DNA of 20,594 nt from Chloroflexota bacterium (GTDB taxonomy: Bacteria; Chloroflexota; Anaerolineae; Anaerolineales; Villigracilaceae). This document shows, one piece after another, positions 14,649 through 20,594 of this stretch. Location of the stretch: assembly GCA_021796315.1 (NCBI GenBank), contig JAJYOH010000037.1, positions 1-20,594 on the forward strand, given 5' to 3'. How positions within the stretch are numbered: the stretch's first letter is position 1; each line of letters starts with the position of its first letter. The notes under the pieces were generated by a model. It was not told where the DNA came from. It was given only the letters and a program-made list of their open reading frames with translations, and searched no databases. Made by a program: the position numbers and the translations under genes.

Positions 14649-15215
14649 CTACCAGCCGCGCTCTCTTATGTTTGTATATATTTTTCTCTGCTTGAAGATT
14701 TTATGGAAGATGCGTTGATCCATGAAGAAATGTAATAGGTCCGAGCTGGCCAGGCCAAGTACGAACATTTGGAAATATGAAAAAAATAAAAGCCATAAAC
14801 CCGCAAAGCCCAACAGGCCAAATACGCCCGGGGCCGCCACGTAAGTGATGCCCAAAATGGTTAGATAAGGAATGCTTAAGTAGAGTAATCGTCCGAATGT
14901 TCCAATGATGGGGAAGTGACTAAGAAATGAGCGATGAGGGATAAGCCATCGGTAAGGAAACCAATAAACCCACCAAATGTTTTCTCCAAGCGGCGATATC
15001 CTTCTGACTTCCTCCTCGCTCATGCTTCCAGCGTCGATATCCAGATCGGGAGTCAGAAATAATCCGGCTAATGTTCCCGCTGATAGAGCCAGCGCGGAAA
15101 AGAAAACATCCCTGGCGGGATAACCCTGGAGCAGTATTCCATTTCCCATTTGGCCTGCGAATAAAAATACAGCCAACGTTTTCGTGGCGAGCACGTGTGT
15201 CCGTCCGTCAGCCAT
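14649..15215 (-). CDS. DUF2227-family membrane protein, putative metal-binding
   Basis: Protein of 188 residues from the ATG at 15215. It has the DUF2227 pattern MADGRTHVLATK at the start, FLTPDLDID (about 55-63) and WLIPHRSFLSHFPI (about 90-103), plus several hydrophobic segments. The conserved His and Asp residues could form a metal site like that of YdjM-type membrane hydrolases. The reaction is unknown. The frame is open to 15311, but the extension lies inside the DUF4342 gene. The ATG overlaps that gene's end by 8 nt (ATGGCTGA), which points to coupled translation. No clear terminator is visible before the his promoter. Confidence 0.75.
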   Translation of the reverse strand: MADGRTHVLATKTLAVFLFAGQMGNGILLQGYPARDVFFSALALSAGTLAGLFLTPDLDIDAGSMSEEEVRRISPLGENIWWVYWFPYRWLIPHRSFLSHFPIIGTFGRLLYLSIPYLTILGITYVAAPGVFGLLGFAGLWLLFFSYFQMFVLGLASSDLLHFFMDQRIFHKIFKQRKIYTNIRERGW

Positions 15216-15462
15216 TTGTTTTTTCCACAACGACAGTCGCTTCTGTGATGAGCGCTGCAATGGCTCCAATGGCTGCCAGTTGTGGAGCGAGTAGTGCGCC
15301 GACGACGCCAAAGGTCATCGGAATTTCCATTACGATTTTGCCGTCCTTGTCCTTGATGATAATGCGGCGGATGTCGCCTTCGTGGACAAGTTTCTTGATA
15401 CGGGCGAGCAATTCTTCACCGCTGATGCGGAACTCTTCGGTGCGAAATTTTTCTCCGGGCAC
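15208..15462 (-). CDS. DUF4342-family small protein
   Basis: 84 residues. An N-terminal charged helix (ISGEELLARIKKLVHEGDI) is followed by a beta segment RRIIIKDKDGKIVMEIP and a hydrophobic C-terminal helix rich in Ala, Ile and Gly, as in DUF4342 proteins. That family is sometimes found linked to UBA-like domains; the function is unknown. The start is GTG at 15462 with AAGGAG 7 nt upstream. It overlaps the next gene (DUF2227) by 8 nt. Confidence 0.75.
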   Translation of the reverse strand: MPGEKFRTEEFRISGEELLARIKKLVHEGDIRRIIIKDKDGKIVMEIPMTFGVVGALLAPQLAAIGAIAALITEATVVVEKTNG

Positions 15463-15505
15463 GACACTGCTCCTTGCGTATTAAATTCTGTTCCAATCTT
15501 TTTTG

Positions 15506-15976
15506 TTATTGGTCGATTTGACCGGCGATTGCATACTCCAGCCACCAATTGCTATTGTTTCGGAGTTGATCAAGAGGCGTTAAATTCAATCCTGTTAATA
15601 GCGAAAGGAGTCTATGGCTGATATCCATATTGATACAAGTGTATCCTGGTTTGATTTGGTCAAGACATGGAGTGGATGAGATTCCATAGGTGAGTAGCTG
15701 TCCCCAAAAAAGCGATGTTTTAAGTCGCAATGATTTTTCTATGTAAGTATTCGAGATTAAATAAAATGAAATCCAATTTTGATGCGCGTTGCATCCGCTA
15801 ATACAGATGTTTGTGGATGAAGGATATGCAACCCCAATGTTTGAATTATTATTGGTCAACGTGGGAGCTGGTTTGGGATCAGGAAATTGGGAAAATGCTG
15901 CCAAAAATACGATTAACGTCCCAAACGTGATAATTGCCAATTGATTTAATCTCGTGGTAAATTTCTTGCCTTGCAT
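15506..15976 (-). CDS. Hypothetical anchored or secreted protein
   Basis: 156 residues from the ATG at 15976, which is preceded 7 nt upstream by AAGGA. A positively charged start is followed by one hydrophobic segment (LAIITFGTLIVFLAAFSQF, about residues 13-31), then an Asn/Thr/Ser-rich exported part with four Cys (ICISGCNAH, a PCLD and a YTCI), probably disulphide-bonded outside the membrane. I do not recognise a family. The same frame stays open upstream to 16279, but that extension overlaps the PNPOx-like gene and reads like non-coding sequence. Confidence 0.6.
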   Translation of the reverse strand: MQGKKFTTRLNQLAIITFGTLIVFLAAFSQFPDPKPAPTLTNNNSNIGVAYPSSTNICISGCNAHQNWISFYLISNTYIEKSLRLKTSLFWGQLLTYGISSTPCLDQIKPGYTCINMDISHRLLSLLTGLNLTPLDQLRNNSNWWLEYAIAGQIDQ

Positions 15977-16061
15977 GTCATGATCCTTGTCTGTTGTTAA
16001 AGACTGTGTTTGAAATAGGATAGTTACTTGTTGGGTATTGATAGTCATGTCCGGGAAAGAG

Positions 16062-16643
16062 TTAATACCTGAGCCGCTTTTCGTCCAGCGCGGGCCATTC
16101 ATCAGATTGGTCGGCGCGTTCCTTCCAGTTCTCTTTTCCGCTCCAGGATTCGATCTTGACCTCATAGACCGAAGTCTGGCGCAATTCTTTTTCGGTGACG
16201 GGGCGATAATCTTTGCCGAGTTCCATCCCGCTGAAATATTTTGCGATGAGTTTGTGCAACACGGAAATTTTTTCATCATTATCTGTGATGAGATTTGCTG
16301 CGCCGAAAACCATCACAGATCGATATTGGAGTGAAAATTCCAGCGCCGCGTTCGAAGGCAGGAGTTTCCCCATTTCGCTGACTTCCACGCAGACCTTTGG
16401 GTTGTGTTCGATGTTCGCGCGGATGCGCCCGGCGATATTCGAGTGGAAGATTAAACGGTGTCCGGCCTCATCGTAGAAAAAGGTGGTTGGGTTGATAAAA
16501 GGCTGACCGTCCCAGCTTGAGGCGATGTGGGCAATTTGTCCGCGCTGTAAAAAGCCGCGAATCCAATCGTCCTCCCGTTTATATTCTGGCAGGCGCTGAT
16601 AATCATTTGGTTGGATCTTATCGAGACTGTAGCCACGCGGCAT
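16062..16643 (-). CDS. Pyridoxamine 5'-phosphate oxidase-like flavin-binding protein
   Basis: 193 residues with the split-barrel PNPOx-like fold. The pattern FLQRGQIAHIASSWDGQPFINPTTFFY, RLIFHSNIAGRIRANIEHNPKVCVEVSE and YRSVMVFG is typical of the NimA/5-nitroimidazole reductase-like branch that binds FMN. The Trp/Lys/Glu-rich tail is unlike a transmembrane or export signal, so the protein is probably cytosolic. The substrate is unknown. The ATG at 16643 has only a weak GAGAG upstream. The neighbour on the 5' side is the four-helix membrane protein at 28 nt. Confidence 0.8.
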   Translation of the reverse strand: MPRGYSLDKIQPNDYQRLPEYKREDDWIRGFLQRGQIAHIASSWDGQPFINPTTFFYDEAGHRLIFHSNIAGRIRANIEHNPKVCVEVSEMGKLLPSNAALEFSLQYRSVMVFGAANLITDNDEKISVLHKLIAKYFSGMELGKDYRPVTEKELRQTSVYEVKIESWSGKENWKERADQSDEWPALDEKRLRY

Positions 16644-16671
16644 GATTTGATCTCTCTGGTATTGTTATTTT

Positions 16672-17256
16672 TTAACGATCATCCACGAGCAGATGTTTAT
16701 ACCAGACCCATTGCAGGACAGCCCCGATTAAAAAGGATGCCGCGATAAGCCCCAAACCCCAGGGCGCAATATTGCCAATTGCAAACAGAATGAAATAAAC
16801 TGCCGCGGCTGTGGTGACCGCACCAAGTAAAGCGACCTCGACCGCGATTAGATTTGCGATGCTGAAAGGCTTGTCGGTGGGGGGGATGGTCTTGCCGCGC
16901 CATTTAAAGGCCGGTTTGATCTCGGGGTGATGTTTGATGTAAAAATCTTTGAGCTGGTTCATGGCTTCAACGGACTCGTGCCAGGCGGCGCGTAAGCGCG
17001 CAAGCTGGGCAAGTGTCAATGCGCCGAGCATCGTCAGGAAGAAAAATAGAATCGAGAAAGCAATCGATACGCTTTTTAAATTGTCGGCCGCGAATTGTGT
17101 GCCGAGGATGGCTGCCACGATGGAGCCGACTGAGACAAAATAGAAGGAGGCCACGCGTGAACGGTCTTCATTGGATTGAAAAACGGTGCTGGCGATGTAT
17201 TCGTATTCGGCCTTTAAAATCTCATCAGATTCCAATGCGAGGTTTGGTCTTGACAT
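16672..17256 (-). CDS. Four-helix membrane protein of unknown function
   Basis: 194 residues. A soluble N-terminus (ILKAEYEYIASTVFQSNEDRSRV) leads into two hydrophobic hairpins, about residues 38-58 and 66-86, and about 134-156 and 162-182. A polar loop between them contains WRGKTIPPTDKP. The layout recalls SLATT-like paired-helix membrane modules, but the match is too weak to name. GGAGG lies 4 nt before the ATG. No effector gene is nearby that would suggest a defence role. Confidence 0.7.
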   Translation of the reverse strand: MSRPNLALESDEILKAEYEYIASTVFQSNEDRSRVASFYFVSVGSIVAAILGTQFAADNLKSVSIAFSILFFFLTMLGALTLAQLARLRAAWHESVEAMNQLKDFYIKHHPEIKPAFKWRGKTIPPTDKPFSIANLIAVEVALLGAVTTAAAVYFILFAIGNIAPWGLGLIAASFLIGAVLQWVWYKHLLVDDR

Positions 17257-17308
17257 GTTTCCTCCGGCGATTTGGCGATTCAGCAGATTGAAAAATATTT
17301 ACAACAGC

Positions 17309-17342
17309 AAGTGACAGTCGCTTCAAAAACGACTGCCACTTT
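17309..17342 (-). terminator. Possible terminator hairpin after the aminopeptidase gene
   Basis: AAGTGGCAGTCG and CGACTGTCACTT on the minus strand form a 12-bp stem with one G-U, located just beyond the M29 stop (17365). No strong U-run follows on the minus strand, while on the plus strand TTTTT follows but the stem has an A-C mismatch. Its role is therefore uncertain. Confidence 0.45.
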
Positions 17343-17364
17343 TTATATTTTTGTATCGGAAAAA

Positions 17365-18621
17365 TCAGGGCTTGAATGCCCACTCGCCTTGCCGCATCAG
17401 CGGCTCGGCAGAGCCGTCTTCACGGATGCCGTCGATATCCATTTTGTTCGAGCCGATCATGAAGTCCACATGCGTCAGGCTGTTGTTGCCGCCGCTGGCA
17501 GTGAATTCATCGTCCGTTAATTCTTCGCCGCCGGTCAACGTGAAACGATAGGCGCGGCCAATGGCGATGTGGCAGGATGCGTTCTCGTCGAAGAGTGTGT
17601 TGTAGAAAAGATGTCCGCGCTTTGCGATGGGTGAACTGGCCGGGACCAGCGCAACTTCACCGAGATGCGACGCGCCTTCATCGGTCTCGATCAATTTTTG
17701 TAAAACTGTCCCGCCCTTTTTCGCGTTGACCTTGACGATGCGCCCGTGTTCAAACGTCACACTGAAATCCTCGATCAATGTGCCGCCGTAACTGAGCGGC
17801 ATGGTCGCGGCGACGGTTCCTTCGGCGCGATGACGATCAGGCAAAGTGAATACTTCCTCGGTTGGCATGTTGGCGGTGAAGATCACGCCATTCTCCGCCA
17901 GCGATTGCGCGCTGATCCACTTGTGGCCGCGCGGCAGGCCGAGAGTCAAATCCGTGCCGGGGGCTTTGTAGTGCAAAGCCCGGTATTGTTTGGTCTGCAA
18001 ATATTTTGAATGCGATTGTAATTTTTTGATGTGTTCCTGCCAGGCCGCGACAGGATCGGCCTGGTCGACTCGCACGGATTCAAAAATTTCTTTCCATAAT
18101 TTTGACTCGGCATCTTTTTCATTCGGAAAAATTTTAGCGGCCCATGCCGGACTTGAAGCGGCCACCAGGCACCAATTAATTGCGTTGCGGCTGACGGCTG
18201 TCCCGACCGGCATGTAATTTTCGAGATGCACTTTTTGGAGCGTGGCAACTGCGTCAGAATCGAGACCCGCCATCAGGTCCGGGTTGTCTGCGAGGATGGT
18301 CAGCATTGCGTCGCCGCCTTTGACGAAATCCATCAAGCCCGTGATCTGCCACGTCGGATATTCGGTGAGCGTTTCCTGTGGCGCGTTTTGTAATCGGCTG
18401 CGGAGCAATTCTTCGTCGCCCCAGATCACATCCACATAACGCGCGCCGGCCTCGTAAGCCACACGGACAACTTCGCGCACGAGCGGCGCGGCCTGTAACG
18501 GCACGCCGCGAATTCTGGAATTGGTGATGACGAGCCGCTGTCCCTTGCGAATATTCAAGCCGACTTTGACGATCACTTCGGCGTATTTCTTCAACATTTC
18601 CTGATGTGTGGGGGACGTCAT
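17365..18621 (-). CDS. M29-family metallo-aminopeptidase
   Basis: 418 residues, the usual length for thermophilic-type M29 aminopeptidases, which remove N-terminal residues using two metal ions. The metal-site motifs are in order: NMPTEEVFT (Glu256), LGEVALV (Glu322), LFYNTLFDENASCHIAIG (His351), then Tyr358, and THVDFMIGS (His384, Asp386). Cytosolic; no signal peptide. AAGAGG precedes the ATG at 18621. It stands at the head of the minus-strand genes leading towards the his operon, and divergently from the GNAT-like gene. Confidence 0.92.
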   Translation of the reverse strand: MTSPTHQEMLKKYAEVIVKVGLNIRKGQRLVITNSRIRGVPLQAAPLVREVVRVAYEAGARYVDVIWGDEELLRSRLQNAPQETLTEYPTWQITGLMDFVKGGDAMLTILADNPDLMAGLDSDAVATLQKVHLENYMPVGTAVSRNAINWCLVAASSPAWAAKIFPNEKDAESKLWKEIFESVRVDQADPVAAWQEHIKKLQSHSKYLQTKQYRALHYKAPGTDLTLGLPRGHKWISAQSLAENGVIFTANMPTEEVFTLPDRHRAEGTVAATMPLSYGGTLIEDFSVTFEHGRIVKVNAKKGGTVLQKLIETDEGASHLGEVALVPASSPIAKRGHLFYNTLFDENASCHIAIGRAYRFTLTGGEELTDDEFTASGGNNSLTHVDFMIGSNKMDIDGIREDGSAEPLMRQGEWAFKP

Positions 18622-18765
18622 TGTGCCTCTTTGTAGATGAAGTGAACTGATTTTACAACACTCGGCAGGTTTCTGTCAGGTTGCGGAGGGGAGAATTGAC
18701 ACTTTCCCGGTGGATGGGTCTCGTTATATACTTAGCGAAATTAAATCCCAAGGCCGGAGGATCTT

Positions 18766-19896
18766 ATGGTTACCATCCAGCTCGTCGATACGAACGATAA
18801 ATCACAGGTCAAGAAGTTTGTCGATTTTTATTACGATCTCTACAAGAGTTGCCCACAGTGGGTGCCGCCTCTTTACATCGACGCCAACCTTCCACTCAAC
18901 CGGAAGAAACATCCGTTTTTTGAACATTCCGACGCCGATTTTTTTCTGGCATTGCGTGACGGAAAAGTGGCGGGACGAATCTGCGCCGGGGAAAACAAAC
19001 GCTTCAATGATTATCATAAAACCAGGAAAGCTCAATTTTATTTTTTTGACTCAATAGACGATTTGGAAGTTGCCAAAGCGCTTTTCGACGCTGCTTTTGA
19101 TTGGGCGCGTCAACGCGGACTGGATACGGTGATCGGTCCGAAAGGCCTTTCCCCGTTTGACGGCTACGGCGTGCTGGTCGAAGGGTTTGAGCATCGCCAG
19201 ATGATGACGATGATGAATTACAACTATTCTTATTATCGCGACTTGATCGAAAAACTTGGCTTCGAAAAAGAAGTGGATTTTGTCTCGTGCTATCTGCCAT
19301 CGGATGCGTTCAAAATCCCGGAACGCGTCGAGCGTATCGCCAAACGCGTCATGGAGCGCGGGAAATTATCGGTGAAGAATTTCAAAAGCAAGAAGGAATT
19401 GGTCGGTTGGGCGCAGCGCATCGGCGAGACCTATAACAAGACCTTTATCAACAACTGGGAATATTATCCGTTCACGCAGGGCGACATTGATTATGCCGTG
19501 CAGAATGTTTTCATGGTGGCGGACCATCGCCTGATCAAGCTGATCATGCACGGCGACGATATTGTCGGATTTTTGTTTGCCTTCCCGGATGCGTCCGGCG
19601 CGCTTCAGCGGGCCAAAGGTCACCTGTTCCCGTTCGGGATTTTTGATCTGTTGATCGATATGAAGCGCACCACGACCGTTTCGGGCAATGGCATGGGAGT
19701 TTTGCCTGAATTCCAGGGCACAGGTGGAAACGCCTTGCTTTATTATGAAATGGGAAAAACCATGCTGGCGTTCAAGCAATTCAAATTTGTGGAAATGACC
19801 CAGGTGGCCGAGACGACTCACCAGATGCGCGCTGATTTGAAGAACTTAAACGGGGTGGAATATAAAAACCATCGTGTGTATCGAAAAAAGATTTAG
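18766..19896 (+). CDS. GNAT-like acyltransferase protein
   Basis: 376 residues. The C-terminal half has a GNAT-like motif A, GVLPEFQGTGGNALLYYEM, which would bind acyl-CoA. An N-terminal region with CPQWVPPLYID, a KKHPFFEH-like segment and FFLALRDGKVAGRI (about 60-72) also resembles GNAT strands, so it may be a double-GNAT or FemAB-like protein. Proteins of this length and pattern are usually annotated only as N-acetyltransferase or hypothetical. The substrate is unknown. GGAGG (18756-18760) is 5 nt before the ATG. A TTGACA at 18696 and a TATACT at 18727 lie upstream but are 25 nt apart. Confidence 0.75.
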   Translation: MVTIQLVDTNDKSQVKKFVDFYYDLYKSCPQWVPPLYIDANLPLNRKKHPFFEHSDADFFLALRDGKVAGRICAGENKRFNDYHKTRKAQFYFFDSIDDLEVAKALFDAAFDWARQRGLDTVIGPKGLSPFDGYGVLVEGFEHRQMMTMMNYNYSYYRDLIEKLGFEKEVDFVSCYLPSDAFKIPERVERIAKRVMERGKLSVKNFKSKKELVGWAQRIGETYNKTFINNWEYYPFTQGDIDYAVQNVFMVADHRLIKLIMHGDDIVGFLFAFPDASGALQRAKGHLFPFGIFDLLIDMKRTTTVSGNGMGVLPEFQGTGGNALLYYEMGKTMLAFKQFKFVEMTQVAETTHQMRADLKNLNGVEYKNHRVYRKKI

Positions 19897-19899
19897 GTC

Positions 19900-19953
19900 G
19901 CGGAATCCGAAGTCTCCGACTTCGGTGCAAAGTCAGGAGACTTTGCACTCCGC
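19900..19953. repeat. Cloverleaf-like palindromic repeat after the GNAT-like gene
   Basis: The outer arms GCGGA (19900-19904) and TCCGC (19949-19953) enclose two perfect hairpins, CCGAAGTC/GACTTCGG (19907-19914 with 19918-19925) and GCAAAGTC/GACTTTGC (19927-19934 with 19939-19946). It starts 4 nt after the stop codon of the upstream gene. The plan matches the element between hisB and hisH. Confidence 0.75.
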
Positions 19954-19976
19954 AAAAAATTAATCAGGAGGAAGAA

Positions 19977-20567
19977 ATGAAACATCCTTTGGAATTTATT
20001 CCGTCCGCAAATCGCAAACCGGTATTTCTTGCGTTTTTGGCCTGGCTTGTTTTCATGACGATCATCATGCAGATAGTTGGCGCGCCGTTGAAAACGTCCG
20101 CCGCGCCGGTGGGGATTGTCTCGTTTGAGTTGGCCGGGACGCCGGAAAAGGCATTTCAAATAATGGTAAGTTGGGAGCTGCCTCAAAAGAATGGCGAGTC
20201 GTTGATTGCAAGTATTACACCAACTCTTTACGCTGCATTTGGTCTTGGCCTCGATTATTTATTTATGCCATCTTATGCGCTGGCATTGGCGCTCGGTGTC
20301 TTGCTCGCATTGGGACGACACAAAGGTTGGTTCGCGTCACTTGGAATTTGGGTTGGGTGGGGGAGTCTCGCGGCGGCCTTGTTCGATGCAGCCGAAAATT
20401 TTGCGCTGTGGAAAATTCTTTTGGGAGATTATCAATCCGCATGGCCGATGATCGCGGCGGTGTGTGCGACGATCAAGTTTGCGCTGATTGTTATCGGGTT
20501 GGTGTATGCCGTGTTTGGCGGAGTCCGGCCGGGGTCCGAGAAAGAAGCGGAGATTGCTTCGGCATAA
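19977..20567 (+). CDS. Small multi-pass membrane protein
   Basis: 196 residues with four likely membrane segments: about 16-36 (FLAFLAWLVFMTIIMQIVGA), 80-112, 116-135 and 155-180. The loop between the first two is about 45 residues and should be extracytoplasmic. The tail is short and acidic. No known family is recognised. AGGAGG (19966-19971) lies 5 nt before the ATG. The gene follows the GNAT-like gene on the same strand across an 80-nt gap that holds a palindromic repeat. Confidence 0.7.
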   Translation: MKHPLEFIPSANRKPVFLAFLAWLVFMTIIMQIVGAPLKTSAAPVGIVSFELAGTPEKAFQIMVSWELPQKNGESLIASITPTLYAAFGLGLDYLFMPSYALALALGVLLALGRHKGWFASLGIWVGWGSLAAALFDAAENFALWKILLGDYQSAWPMIAAVCATIKFALIVIGLVYAVFGGVRPGSEKEAEIASA

Positions 20568-20594
20568 AACGCTCGCACGTGTGCCTGCGGCTCA

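Noticed and set aside
15977..16279. Long N-terminal extension of the anchored hypothetical protein
   Set aside because: It overlaps the PNPOx-like gene in another frame and has a composition unlike a protein. An ATG with AAGGA and a proper hydrophobic start lies at 15976.
16672..17256. SLATT-type defence pore protein
   Set aside because: The helix layout is suggestive, but no nucleotide cyclase, effector or other defence gene is adjacent and the motif match is too weak.
18696..18732. Consensus promoter for the GNAT-like gene (TTGACA and TATACT)
   Set aside because: The two hexamers are 25 nt apart, too far for a standard promoter, so I do not call it.

Overview
The window looks like a stretch of chromosome from a member of the Chloroflexota, most likely an Anaerolineae bacterium. 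I infer this from three things: the paired radical SAM/DUF2344 genes, lipoproteins with Pro/Thr/Ala-rich linkers and bactofilin-type membrane proteins, and several families of short palindromic repeats, including the dispersed CGTCATTGCGAGG type. No rRNA or tRNA gene is visible to confirm it. Almost all genes lie on the minus strand.

Layout from low to high coordinates. First comes the 3' end of an unidentified plus-strand gene (1-113). Next is a minus-strand cluster of radical SAM protein, DUF2344 partner and PrsW-type membrane protease (3810 down to 148). A plus-strand lipoprotein gene (3929-4624) follows, transcribed divergently from the radical SAM gene. It converges on a secreted, polymer-forming (bactofilin-like) membrane protein, with a perfect bidirectional terminator between them. 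Then comes the main object of the window, a histidine biosynthesis operon read on the minus strand from about 14575 down to about 6119: leader peptide, hisG, hisD, hisC, hisB, hisH, hisA, hisF, hisI, hisE, then a YjbQ-family gene and an ankyrin-repeat gene, closed by a hairpin terminator. Upstream of it are minus-strand genes for DUF2227 and DUF4342 proteins, a small anchored protein, a flavin-binding PNPOx-like protein, a four-helix membrane protein and an M29 aminopeptidase. The right end holds two plus-strand genes, a GNAT-like protein and a small membrane protein.

The most interesting find is the region before hisG (14402-14611). It has a good sigma-70 type promoter and then, almost at the predicted 5' end of the RNA, an unannotated 29-residue leader ORF with His codons at positions 9, 10, 11, 13 and 14. 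A GC-rich hairpin plus U-run terminator follows. Three mutually exclusive pairings can be drawn: segment 1 (in the start of the leader ORF) with 2, 2 with 3, and 3 with 4 (the terminator). This is the logic of a translation-coupled his attenuator like that of enteric bacteria, but the sequence is built independently and lies in what looks like a very different phylum.

A second theme is that every intercistronic gap of 69-120 nt inside the his operon holds a short palindromic repeat that begins at or next to the stop codon of the preceding gene. The same is seen after the GNAT-like gene, and a related kind of repeat is translated as the tail of the radical SAM protein. The his genes cover the whole pathway from PRPP and ATP to histidine except a recognisable histidinol-phosphate phosphatase, which must be encoded elsewhere.
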